DNA from: Alphaproteobacteria bacterium
GTDB lineage: Bacteria > Pseudomonadota > Alphaproteobacteria > Caulobacterales > Parvularculaceae
DNA: 64,000 bases
Reading direction: 5' to 3'
Assembly (NCBI GenBank): GCA_030426465.1
Contig: JAUHYK010000006.1
Coordinates: 23,860-87,859 of the forward strand
Shown piece after piece: positions 16,512-24,331 of the stretch (positions are counted from its first letter, which is position 1; the number at the start of each line of letters is the position of its first letter). The translations under genes and the position numbers were made by a program. The notes below the pieces were generated by a model. That model did not search any database, was not told the DNA's origin, and saw only the letters and a list, made by a program, of their open reading frames with translations.

Positions 16512-16577
16512 GAGAACTTTCCTGAATTCGAGCCCGGTCTATAGCCGCAAGCGGGCGCGCTTCACAAGGAAAGCCTC

Positions 16578-16997
16578 TCACCCGGCCCAGAGCGGGCGCA
16601 GCGCCTCAGGGAGCTTTTCCGCCACCTGTTTCGCCTTGTGAGGCGGCAATTCCTTTCGCCAGACCGAGAACACAGCCTCGGCGATATCTTCCGGCGGTGG
16701 CTGATGGGGCTCCAGCCGTGAAACAAGGCGCTCGTAAAATCCTTTTCCGGAGGCGATGGTGTGTTTCTTCGCGCCCAGCACCCAACCCTCAAGCATGACG
16801 CCGCGCGCGAGCGCCGGAAGCGCGTCAGCGATCGCCAGCGCGTCTTCGTCGCTAACGCTGTCGCGCAATTCCTCCATGACGGCGCGCATCATCGCCTGTG
16901 ACTGATTGAGGGTCGCGAGCATCGCCGCCTCTTTCAGCGCGACCAGCCATTTCTGATATTCCTGAGACGCAAACTCAACATCGTAAGGCTGGGTCAT
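16578..16997 (-). CDS. DUF2267 family protein
   Basis: This 139-residue, mainly helical protein matches the DUF2267 layout. A first repeat (LNQSQAMMRAVMEELRDSVSDEDALAIADALPALARGVMLEGW) is followed by a second (EDIAEAVFSVWRKELPPHKAKQVAEKLPEALRPLWAG). The two halves resemble each other, as in the family. No function is known. It lies 9 nt downstream of the GNAT gene and reads in the same direction, so the two may be co-transcribed, and metG follows 66 nt further on. Confidence 0.82.
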   Translation of the reverse strand: MTQPYDVEFASQEYQKWLVALKEAAMLATLNQSQAMMRAVMEELRDSVSDEDALAIADALPALARGVMLEGWVLGAKKHTIASGKGFYERLVSRLEPHQPPPEDIAEAVFSVWRKELPPHKAKQVAEKLPEALRPLWAG

Positions 16998-17006
16998 GGA
17001 TTTATC

Positions 17007-17513
17007 CTAGAGCGCACTGAACATAATATAGGCGTCGACAAAGCCGCGCGCAGGGTGACGAAACGCGCCGGGCACAGTCCCGATGATTTCCATTCCGGCT
17101 TTCTTCCAGGCTTTAACCGCCGGTTCGTTCGTCGACACCACCAGATTGAATTTCATGCCGCGAAAACCCATCGCGCGCGCTTGATCCTGTGACTGAAGAC
17201 AGAGCGTCGTCGCCAGCCCGCGACCGCGCGCAGCCTCCGCGATAACGTAACCTGCGTTACAAATATGATCGCCCGGACCGCCTTGATCGGGGCGCAAATA
17301 ATAAACACCGAGAACCTTGTCGTCGTGATCACGCGCGACGGCGTTAAAACCGTCAGTTTTGATCCAATAGCGTTTTGCTTCTTCCTCGCCGACATGGCGT
17401 GGCAAAGGATAGGATTCACCGGCGCGAAAAGCCGGCTCAATCACACGCCAGACTTCTGGCCAGTCTGATTCTGTCTGCTGACCAATATTCAATTCCGCTA
17501 TCGATGCGCTCAT
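17007..17513 (-). CDS. GNAT family N-acetyltransferase
   Basis: This 168-residue protein has the GCN5-related acetyltransferase fold. The beta-strand region VLGVYYLRPDQGG leads into the acetyl-CoA pyrophosphate loop EAARGRGLATTL, and the C-terminal part NEPAVKAWKKAGMEIIGTVPGAF is the typical helix and last strands. The acceptor is unknown. I start at ATG 17513 (MSASIAEL), because the upstream in-frame TTG at 17540 is a poor candidate. It is divergent from the betaine methyltransferase genes across an AT-rich gap. Confidence 0.88.
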   Translation of the reverse strand: MSASIAELNIGQQTESDWPEVWRVIEPAFRAGESYPLPRHVGEEEAKRYWIKTDGFNAVARDHDDKVLGVYYLRPDQGGPGDHICNAGYVIAEAARGRGLATTLCLQSQDQARAMGFRGMKFNLVVSTNEPAVKAWKKAGMEIIGTVPGAFRHPARGFVDAYIMFSAL

Positions 17514-17749
17514 CTGAAAAACCCTGCCTTGTTCGCTCAAGAAACTTACGCGTCATAAGTGTGTCAATAATGTTAAGTTTCATCAATTTCATCATTATAC
17601 TGATTATTAAAATGCAATAAAGCCGTTGAAAAACCGAAAAAACATCAAAAAAATTCCAATTTCACGGTTCAAATCACCAGAACATCGCGTTAGGCTGCGC
17701 CCGAAATCAGAAATCGTGACTCGAACTGCGCCGATTTGCGCCAAGCAAT

Positions 17750-17779
17750 TCCGCGGGTCGCGGAGCTTTTGAATAAAGC
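17750..17779 (+). promoter_or_regulatory. Two adjacent hairpins in the bsmA leader
   Basis: TCCGCG-GGT-CGCGGA (17750-17764) is followed at once by GCTTT-TGAAT-AAAGC (17765-17779), directly before the ribosome site GGAGAGAGAG. The first hairpin plus CTTTTG looks like a weak terminator. The second would compete with its T-run. Regulation is inferred only. The rest of the 17514-17793 gap is AT-rich and shows no other clear element. Confidence 0.4.
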
Positions 17780-17793
17780 GGAGAGAGAGATTC

Positions 17794-18636
17794 ATGACTT
17801 CAGATCAACAGATTACGACAGAACGACATAATAATGATATGCAGGCGCAGGATTTTGGCGACAATCCCATTGAGGTCCGCGAAACCGACCATTACCAGGA
17901 AGAATACATCCGCGGGTTTGTCGAAAAGTGGGATGACCTGATCGATTGGGACGCCCGGGCCAGAAGCGAAGGCCAGTTTTTCATCGATATGTTGAAAGCG
18001 CGCGGCAAGAAAACCGTGCTCGATGTCGCCTGCGGCACGGGTTTCCATTCGGTTCAGCTCCTGAATGCCGGCTTTGACGTCACCAGCGTCGACGGATCTG
18101 CTGAAATGGTCGCCAAAGCGTTTGAAAACGCGCGCGACCGGAATTTGATGCTGAAAACAGTCCATTCTGACTGGCGCTGGTTGAACCGGGATATTCACGG
18201 GAAATTCGACGCTATTATTTGTCTCGGGAATTCCTTCACCCATCTTTTCAAGGAAGAAGACCGCCGCCGCGCACTTGCAGAGTTTTACGCCGCCTTGAAA
18301 CATGACGGCATTCTCATTCTCGACCAACGCAATTACGACGCTATTCTCGATGTAGGCTTCGACAGCAAACACAAATATTATTATTGCGGCGACAAGGTCA
18401 CGGCCGAGCCCGCCCACATGGACAATTCTCTGGCGCGCTTTCGCTACACCTTCCCTGACGGCTCCGAGTATTATCTCAACATGTTTCCCTTGCGCAAAGC
18501 CTATATGCGCAATCTGATGAAGGAAGTCGGGTTCCAGCGCGTGAATACCTATGGCGACTTTCAGGAAACATTCGACGAGCACGATCCGGATTTTCTTGTG
18601 CATATCGCTGACAAGACATTCATAGAGCAAGCCTAA
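17794..18636 (+). CDS. bsmA: Glycine/sarcosine N-methyltransferase
   Basis: This 280-residue SAM-dependent enzyme methylates glycine to sarcosine and on to dimethylglycine, the first steps of betaine synthesis. The SAM motif I is VLDVACGTGF (75-84). The family-specific SDWRWLNRDIHGKFDAIICLGNSFTHL block and YYYCGDKV follow, and LNMFPLRKAYMRNLMKEVGFQ precedes the C-terminus. These match halophile GSMT enzymes closely as I remember them. A GGAGAGAGAG site precedes ATG 17794. The stop shares one base with the next ATG (TAATG), so the two methyltransferases are coupled. Confidence 0.92.
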   Translation: MTSDQQITTERHNNDMQAQDFGDNPIEVRETDHYQEEYIRGFVEKWDDLIDWDARARSEGQFFIDMLKARGKKTVLDVACGTGFHSVQLLNAGFDVTSVDGSAEMVAKAFENARDRNLMLKTVHSDWRWLNRDIHGKFDAIICLGNSFTHLFKEEDRRRALAEFYAALKHDGILILDQRNYDAILDVGFDSKHKYYYCGDKVTAEPAHMDNSLARFRYTFPDGSEYYLNMFPLRKAYMRNLMKEVGFQRVNTYGDFQETFDEHDPDFLVHIADKTFIEQA

Positions 18637-19472
18637 TGAACCAACAGACAGCATCCGTCACTGAAATCGCGCGCGATTATTACGATAGTGAAGACGCCGA
18701 TAATTTCTACGCCGCCATCTGGGGCGGTGAAGACATTCACATCGGCCTTTATGATGGCGAGCGCTCCATCAAACAGGCGAGCCACGAGACAGTGCTGCAT
18801 ATGGCGCGCAGGCTTCGGGGCCTGAAACCCGGCGCCCGTGTCCTGGATATCGGCTCCGGCTATGGCGGCGCCGCGCGTGTGCTCGCCGGCGGTTTTGGCG
18901 CCGACGTCACCTGCCTCAACCTTTCCCGGGTGGAGAATGATCGCAATGAGGCCCTGACCAGGGAACAAGGGCTCAGCGATAAGATCACCATTCTTGAAGG
19001 GTCGTTTGAAGACATTCCGGCGAACGACGCTGCGTTCGACATCGTCTGGTCGCAGGACGCCATCCTTCACGCTGGCGACCGCTGCAAGGTGCTCGACGAA
19101 GTCGCGCGCGTTCTGAAAAAAGGCGGTGAGTTTATTTTCACCGACCCAATGCAGGCCGACGCCCTGACGGACGCCAGTGTTCTGCAACCGATCTATGATC
19201 GCATTCATCTGACCAGCCTTGCATCCTTTGGCTTTTATCGTCGCGAGCTTGGGCAGAGAGGTTTTAGCGAAGTCGTGATCGAGGACTTCACCAATCAGCT
19301 TCGCAATCACTATGCGCGGGTCAAAGCTGAACTCGCCGAGCGCCGGCCCCAACTCGAAGACCAGATTTCATCGGATTATATCGATCGCATGCTCGCCGGA
19401 CTTCAATCCTGGGTGGACGGCGCTGACCAAGGGCATCTCGCCTGGGGCGTCATGCATTTCGAGAAGGCTTAG
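18636..19472 (+). CDS. bsmB: Sarcosine/dimethylglycine N-methyltransferase
   Basis: This 278-residue enzyme completes betaine synthesis by adding the last methyl groups to sarcosine and dimethylglycine. SAM motif I is VLDIGSGYGG (69-78). The N-terminus ARDYYDSEDADNFYAAIWGGEDIHIGLY is the typical SDMT entry, and WSQDAILHAGDR and LKKGGEFIFTDPM follow. It lies directly behind bsmA with a one-base overlap. Three SAM are used per betaine, so activity depends on a good SAM recycling supply. Product is inferred from family and the pairing with bsmA. Confidence 0.92.
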   Translation: MNQQTASVTEIARDYYDSEDADNFYAAIWGGEDIHIGLYDGERSIKQASHETVLHMARRLRGLKPGARVLDIGSGYGGAARVLAGGFGADVTCLNLSRVENDRNEALTREQGLSDKITILEGSFEDIPANDAAFDIVWSQDAILHAGDRCKVLDEVARVLKKGGEFIFTDPMQADALTDASVLQPIYDRIHLTSLASFGFYRRELGQRGFSEVVIEDFTNQLRNHYARVKAELAERRPQLEDQISSDYIDRMLAGLQSWVDGADQGHLAWGVMHFEKA

Positions 19473-19849
19473 CGGCGGCGCGTCACACGCATCAGCACGG
19501 CGCCAATGACGACAAAGACCAACGCAAACATCGTTGCAATAACCGGAAAGGCGACGATCAGCCCTTCGCTCTCACAATCAAACAGGTAGGCCCCTGCGCG
19601 CGCAGCGGCTTGCCTGGCCTCGCAATCGGGTATGATGCGTTCAAGCGCATCCTTTCGCACAAGAAATGTGGCGCCGCCACCGATGAAGGCGACTCCCGCA
19701 ATTGCGATAAGAAACGCCCCAAAAGCGGCGCCCGCGCCGCCGCGGCGCAAGCCTTTCGCCGCTACAACGAGCATGATGATAGCGACAATCGCGGCCGGAG
19801 CGATAATGAGCCCTCCGAAGCCAAGCTGATTCATCAATTCCGCATCCAT
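19469..19849 (-). CDS. Hypothetical membrane protein
   Basis: I do not recognise this 126-residue protein. It has three predicted membrane helices: LIIAPAAIVAIIMLVVAA (about 14-31), AAFGAFLIAIAGVAFIGGGATFLV (about 41-64) and LIVAFPVIATMFALVFVVIGAVLM (about 97-120). A non-hydrophobic stretch with two Cys (DCEARQ and FDCESE) lies between helices 2 and 3. The tail is MRVTRRR. The ATG has AGGAAGG about 6 nt upstream. Its stop overlaps the bsmB stop by 4 nt from the other strand. Confidence 0.65.
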   Translation of the reverse strand: MDAELMNQLGFGGLIIAPAAIVAIIMLVVAAKGLRRGGAGAAFGAFLIAIAGVAFIGGGATFLVRKDALERIIPDCEARQAAARAGAYLFDCESEGLIVAFPVIATMFALVFVVIGAVLMRVTRRR

Positions 19850-19879
19850 GGCGACCTTCCTGACATCGACGCGGGACGC

Positions 19880-20350
19880 CTACCCCCACTTCGCCTTGGT
19901 GGTCTTGTATGATTTCGCCACGATTTTTTCGAGCACCGAAAGATCAACCTTGTCGAGGGCGTTGATATAAAGGCAGCTTTTGCCGTTTTTATAGGGGCCG
20001 AGTTTTTTCAGAAGCGGCTCATCCTCTCCGAGAGAGCCGAGCACATAAAGCGCCATGTTGGTCTTGCGCGGGGAAAATCCCACGGCGAGCATGTCGCCTT
20101 CGCGCCCGCTCTCATACTTATAATGATACTCACCAAACCCGATGATCGACGGGCCCCACATTTTCGCCTTCTCGCCCGTCACTTTCTTCATCATGGCGAC
20201 AAGGGTTTTGGCGTCTTTTTTACGGGTTTCATTTTCAACACCGTTGATGAACGCGGTTACGCTTTGCGTCGTCGGAACTGTTTTGGCGCCTGCTGATTTG
20301 GACGCCTTGACGGTTTTCTTTTTTGCGGGGGCCTTGCGCTTAACCGCCAC
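19880..20350 (-). CDS. DUF1801 domain-containing protein
   Basis: This 156-residue protein has a Lys/Ala-rich basic tail (MAVKRKAPAKKKTVKASKSAGAK) and a DUF1801 (YdhG-like) domain from about residue 30. Motifs are VTAFINGVENETRKKDAKTLVAMMKKVTGEKAKMWGPSIIGFGEYHYKY and GFSPRKTNMALYV. The family has no firm function. I use GTG 20350, preceded by GGGAGAGAG and overlapping the MFS stop by one base. An open frame extends further upstream but would run through the MFS gene. The basic tail could bind nucleic acid, which is a guess. Confidence 0.85.
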   Translation of the reverse strand: MAVKRKAPAKKKTVKASKSAGAKTVPTTQSVTAFINGVENETRKKDAKTLVAMMKKVTGEKAKMWGPSIIGFGEYHYKYESGREGDMLAVGFSPRKTNMALYVLGSLGEDEPLLKKLGPYKNGKSCLYINALDKVDLSVLEKIVAKSYKTTKAKWG

Positions 20351-21669
20351 TATCTCTCTCCCGTCGCCTTGGCCCAGTCGGCAGGCAGCTTGCGTGACGT
20401 CCAGTAGAACGCGCCGGCGGAAAGCAGGCTGAACCCGGCAAGCGTAGTCATAGCGATGCGTAGCCCGGTCACCTCGCCATAATCCGCCGCAAAGATGTCC
20501 GACAAGGCGCCGACCCAAAGCGGGCCAAAGCCAAGCGCAATAAGATTCAAAATCAGGAAGAAGAACGCCGTCGCAAAAGCGCGCAATTTGATCGGCGCGA
20601 GCGTTTGCACCAGAGAAAAGCCCGGCCCCAGATACATGCCGAGACCAATGAGAAACGGGGCTGACCATAAAAAGGCGCCGAGCGCATTGGGCGACCACAA
20701 GGACAGCCAGCCGCAGGGGATCGTCAGCAACATGCCGAGCGCCGGCACCCAGCCATAAGCGCCCTTGCCTCTCTTGCCGAGCCTATCGGTGAGATAGCCG
20801 CCGAGATAAGTGCCGATTCCATAAGCGACACCATTCAACAGGGCGAGCGGAACCGTAATCTCCACATAGGAAAGCTCATAAGTGCGGCGGTAAAAATCAA
20901 CGATCCACAATCCGGTGCCGTAGCCTGTAAACGAAGCGAATGTAACCCCGGCGATGACGCCCCAATAGGTCGGTATGGTCATCAGTTGTTTCAGGCCTTG
21001 GGAGAATTTCACCGGCTGAACATTTGTCGCCTGTACATCCTGGGCGCCGCGAATGGGTTCGCGGATCGCCAACTTCATAATGATCGCGAGAAGAACACCC
21101 GGAATGCCGACCACAAAAAACGCGTTGCGCCAGCCAAGCTCCTGCAACACCCAGCCGCCCGCGAGGAATGCGAACATCTGGCCGAACGGGATGCCGAGAG
21201 AGTAAATAGCGAGCGCGCTGGCGCGTTTTTCTTTCGGGAAATAGTCGGAGATCAGCGAATGCGCCGGCGGCGAACAGCCTGCCTCGCCGATGCCGACGCC
21301 GATACGCGCCAGCGCCAGTTGCGTCGCGGTCGCCGTCAGCCCCGACAGCGCGGTGAAACCAGACCAGAGCGCCAGTGAAATCGCAATAATGTTGACCCGG
21401 TTCCAGCGGTCGGCGAGCCACGCGATGGGAATGCCCAGCGTCGTATAGAGCACCGCGAAGGCAAGCCCCTTCAACAGCCCCAGCATGGAGTCGGAAAGAC
21501 CCAGATCTTCCTTGATCGCAGGCGACAGGATCGCAATGATCTGACGATCAATGAAGTTGAAGGTGTAAACCAGCGTCAACACGCCAAGCACAAAGTAAGA
21601 ATAGCGGCTCGACGCAGGCTTTGATGATTGATCCGTAGACGGAGCGGTGGGGGCGGAATTTTCTGTCAC
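20350..21669 (-). CDS. MFS transporter, spinster-like
   Basis: This 439-residue carrier has about 12 membrane helices of the major facilitator fold. The N-terminal half shows TLVYTFNFIDRQIIAILSPAIKEDLGLSDS and the motif-A-like loop PIAWLADRWNRVN. ARIGVGIGEAGCSPPAHSLISDYFPKEKRASALAIYSLG fits the spinster-like subgroup, whose substrates range from sugars to aromatic acids. The start is GTG 21669 with no strong ribosome site. The DUF1801 gene follows with a one-base overlap. Confidence 0.88.
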   Translation of the reverse strand: MTENSAPTAPSTDQSSKPASSRYSYFVLGVLTLVYTFNFIDRQIIAILSPAIKEDLGLSDSMLGLLKGLAFAVLYTTLGIPIAWLADRWNRVNIIAISLALWSGFTALSGLTATATQLALARIGVGIGEAGCSPPAHSLISDYFPKEKRASALAIYSLGIPFGQMFAFLAGGWVLQELGWRNAFFVVGIPGVLLAIIMKLAIREPIRGAQDVQATNVQPVKFSQGLKQLMTIPTYWGVIAGVTFASFTGYGTGLWIVDFYRRTYELSYVEITVPLALLNGVAYGIGTYLGGYLTDRLGKRGKGAYGWVPALGMLLTIPCGWLSLWSPNALGAFLWSAPFLIGLGMYLGPGFSLVQTLAPIKLRAFATAFFFLILNLIALGFGPLWVGALSDIFAADYGEVTGLRIAMTTLAGFSLLSAGAFYWTSRKLPADWAKATGER

Positions 21670-21904
21670 GCTATCCGCCTAGAGCCGGAAACCGGTGGCG
21701 CGGCCCTGTGCGCCGTTAGCGCAAAACCTGTCTTTTGGCGTGTCCCGCGCCGCCTTTTTGCAAGCCAACATTGGCCATGCGGCGAGCGCGCCCGGATTGA
21801 GCCCTTGCACCATCCCCGTCCTCCCATGTGATCTGTTATTGACCATTTCTTTGAACTGGAACAATGCTTAAGAAACAACCCGAGAGCAAGGACAAAGGGC
21901 GCCT

Positions 21905-22486
21905 ATGAAGCGCGTTACCGTTTACTGCGCATCAAGCCCGAAAACGCATGCGGATTATCTGAATGCGGCGACGCGGCTTGGGGAAATTCTTGGCGACGCC
22001 GGATGGACGACCGTCTATGGCGGCGGCGGCATCGGCTCCATGGGCGCGGTTGCAGACGGCGCCCTGTCTCGCGGCGGCCGTGTTGAAGGAGTGTTGCCGC
22101 GTTTCATGTATGATCTTGAATGGGGTCACACGGGGCTGACGGACCTGCATCTCGTCAATGACCTGCATGAGCGCAAAAGACTGATGATTGACCGCGCCGA
22201 CGCAGTTGTCGCCCTGCCCGGCGGCTGCGGCACCTTTGAAGAACTGTTCGAGGCGAGCACCTGGAAGCGTCTCGGCCTGTTCGCAAAGCCGATTGTCATC
22301 GTCAACATACGGAACTACTACGACCCTTGCCTCAAGCTCCTCGAGCAGGCGGTTCGTGAACACTTTATGAATGAAAAGCACCTAGAGATGTGGTCGGTCG
22401 CCGCCAGCGCTGACGAGGTGCTGGAAAAGATCGAAAAGGCGCCGGCCTGGAGCGAAGATGACCGGCGCTTTGCAGCCGTTAAATAG
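21905..22486 (+). CDS. TIGR00730/LOG family Rossmann-fold protein
   Basis: This 193-residue protein belongs to the LOG family of cytokinin-type phosphoribohydrolases. The signature PGGCGTFEELFE (about 101-112) fits the PGGxGTxxE motif that binds phosphate and catalyses hydrolysis. The N-terminus has VYCASSPKTHADYLNAATRLGEILGDAGWTTVYGGGGIGSMG. Bacterial members cleave nucleoside monophosphates at the N-glycosidic bond. The substrate here is not known. It starts at ATG 21905, divergent from the MFS gene. Confidence 0.9.
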   Translation: MKRVTVYCASSPKTHADYLNAATRLGEILGDAGWTTVYGGGGIGSMGAVADGALSRGGRVEGVLPRFMYDLEWGHTGLTDLHLVNDLHERKRLMIDRADAVVALPGGCGTFEELFEASTWKRLGLFAKPIVIVNIRNYYDPCLKLLEQAVREHFMNEKHLEMWSVAASADEVLEKIEKAPAWSEDDRRFAAVK

Positions 22487-22516
22487 AAGTACGAGTCCGG
22501 AAAGGAAATATCCCAG

Positions 22517-23512
22517 ATGAAAGCCATGATGAGCCACGAAGCCGGCGGACCGGACTCGCTCAAACTGACTGAGGCCCCGACGCCCGAACCCGGGAAAGAA
22601 CAATTGCGGATCGCAGTGAAAGCCGCGGGTGTGAACTTTCCCGATACGCTCATCATTCAGGACCTTTATCAGTTCAAACCGCCCCGTCCTTTCACCCCGG
22701 GGGGCGAAGTCGCTGGCGTTGTCGACGCCATCGGTGAAGGCGTTGAGGGCCTGGCTGTAGGCGACCGCGTCCTCGCCAGCGGGGTTAATGGCGGCTACGC
22801 CACTCATCTTATCGCAAACGCTTCCGGAACCCATAAAATTCCCGACAACATGCCTTTCGACGAAGCCGCATCTTTCATGATGACCTATGGCACATCGCAT
22901 TATGCATTACGTGATCGCGCAAAACTGCAACCTGGCGAAACGCTGTTTATCCTCGGCGCGGCGGGCGGCGTCGGCGCGGCGGCGATCGAGCTGGGCAAAG
23001 CCATGGGGGCGAAAGTCGTCGCCGGCGTTTCCTCCGAAGATAAAGCCGCTTTCTGTAAAGAGATGGGCGCTGACGAAACCCTGATCTATCCCCGCGGCAG
23101 TCTTGACCGCGCATCGCAGAAAAAACTGACAACAGAAATCAAAACCCTGTGCGGCGGCGGCGCCAATGTCGTTTATGACGCCGTTGGCGGTGACTACGCC
23201 GAGGCCGCATTGCGCGCCATGGCGTGGGAGGGACGCTTCCTCGTGGTTGGCTTCCCCGCAGGCATTCCGAAAATTCCGTTAAACCTGACGCTCCTCAAAT
23301 CCTGCCAGATTGTCGGTGTCTTCTGGGGCGCCTTCACCATGCGCAATCCGGCGAAGAACGAGGAATATGTGGCGGAAATTTTCAAGTTCTATGAGGACGG
23401 AAAAATCCGCCCGAGGATCACGGCGCGCTTCCCGCTGGAAGAAGCCGGCAAGGCGCTCTCCATGATTCAGGACCGCAAGGCGACGGGCAAAATCGTTCTC
23501 ACCATCGACTAG
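22517..23512 (+). CDS. NADPH:quinone oxidoreductase-like zinc-free MDR protein
   Basis: This 331-residue medium-chain reductase lacks the zinc ligands of alcohol dehydrogenases. It has AGVNFPDTLIIQDLYQFKPPRPFTPGGEVAGVV near the N-terminus and the nucleotide-binding LGAAGGVGAAAIELGKAMGAKVVAGVSS in the middle, followed by GADETLIYPRGS. The family reduces quinones or enoyl groups using NADPH. The gene is 30 nt behind the LOG gene. A 9-bp inverted repeat brackets its ribosome site and start (see findings). Confidence 0.9.
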   Translation: MKAMMSHEAGGPDSLKLTEAPTPEPGKEQLRIAVKAAGVNFPDTLIIQDLYQFKPPRPFTPGGEVAGVVDAIGEGVEGLAVGDRVLASGVNGGYATHLIANASGTHKIPDNMPFDEAASFMMTYGTSHYALRDRAKLQPGETLFILGAAGGVGAAAIELGKAMGAKVVAGVSSEDKAAFCKEMGADETLIYPRGSLDRASQKKLTTEIKTLCGGGANVVYDAVGGDYAEAALRAMAWEGRFLVVGFPAGIPKIPLNLTLLKSCQIVGVFWGAFTMRNPAKNEEYVAEIFKFYEDGKIRPRITARFPLEEAGKALSMIQDRKATGKIVLTID

Positions 23513-23656
23513 GCCGCAAGGCCGCCGCAGTTTCGCCCGCTCCGCGTCCAACTGACTAACAAGCCGTTGCGCGGAGCAACCGAATGCGGCGTATCGGCAA
23601 AGGCGGCTGTTAAGCTCTGACCGGCTAGGCTTTCCTCTTCGAGAGAGGATAGAGCC

Positions 23657-24331
23657 ATGCGTATTCCTGTTTCCGCGACGTTTATCGCCTTGCCATTTCT
23701 GGCTTTAGGAGGCTGCGCCGGCGGCATGTCAAAAGACGAATGTCTTTACGCCGACTGGCGAGCGATTGGATATGAAGACGGCGCGCGCGGCGCCCCAGCG
23801 AGCGCGGTGTCGTCACACCGTCAGGCCTGCGCGAAGAAAGCGGGCGTTACGCCAGACATGAGCGCCTATCTCGCGGGCCGTGATGCAGGCCTCATCGAAT
23901 ATTGTCAGGCCTCAAACGCGTTCACCATTGGCGCGCGCGGCGGGCGTTATTATGGCGTATGCACCGGGCCTGAAGAAGGCTCCTTTGTCACCGCTTACCA
24001 GCAGGGCAATCAGCTTTTTGTTCTGAGAAACGATGTCGCGCACACCGAGCATGCCCTCGCGAGCGCAGAAAAACGCCTGCAGGAAATCAATCATCAGATC
24101 GATCACGCCGAAGCCGCGCTCATCTCCCCCGCGACCCCTCATCTTGAACGCGTCGATATTCTCGCCGATCTCAAAAATCTCAACGAGGAAAAACAGCGCG
24201 TGAAACGATCATTCGGACCGCTTCGCAGGGACTATGAATTGGCGCAGGACGAACTCGCCGATTACCGCGCATTCCTCGCGGTCAATGGTCCCTATCCGGG
24301 CGCGCAAGGCGTGACGACGGCGAGTTACTGA
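23657..24331 (+). CDS. DUF2799 lipoprotein
   Basis: This 224-residue protein begins with a lipoprotein signal (FLALGGC, Cys20) and fits the DUF2799 group: CLYADWRAIGYEDGARG (about 29-45), SHRQACAKKAGVTPDMSAYLAGRDAGLIEYC, GARGGRYYGVC. The C-terminal third is a long helix with heptad-like spacing (NDVAHTEHALASAEKRLQEINHQIDHAEAAL), probably a coiled coil. No function is known. GAGAGAGGATAGAGCC precedes the ATG. Its stop overlaps the 3' end of the convergent carboxyltransferase gene by 7 nt. Confidence 0.85.
   Translation: MRIPVSATFIALPFLALGGCAGGMSKDECLYADWRAIGYEDGARGAPASAVSSHRQACAKKAGVTPDMSAYLAGRDAGLIEYCQASNAFTIGARGGRYYGVCTGPEEGSFVTAYQQGNQLFVLRNDVAHTEHALASAEKRLQEINHQIDHAEAALISPATPHLERVDILADLKNLNEEKQRVKRSFGPLRRDYELAQDELADYRAFLAVNGPYPGAQGVTTASY

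Noticed and set aside
15108-16544. A 478-codon open frame opposite metG
   Set aside because: It is a shadow of metG, and the metG frame carries all synthetase motifs.
17660-17685. tRNA-like T-loop (GGTTCAAATC) in the bsmA upstream gap
   Set aside because: The flanking bases cannot form a T-stem and no acceptor or anticodon arm is present.
17541-17793. SAM or SAH riboswitch before the SAM-using bsmA gene
   Set aside because: I find no conserved core of any SAM or SAH class. Only two simple hairpins are present.
19880-20698. Long form of the DUF1801 protein starting inside the MFS gene
   Set aside because: The extra N-terminus reads the MFS gene in another frame. GTG 20350 has a ribosome site and a normal domain length.
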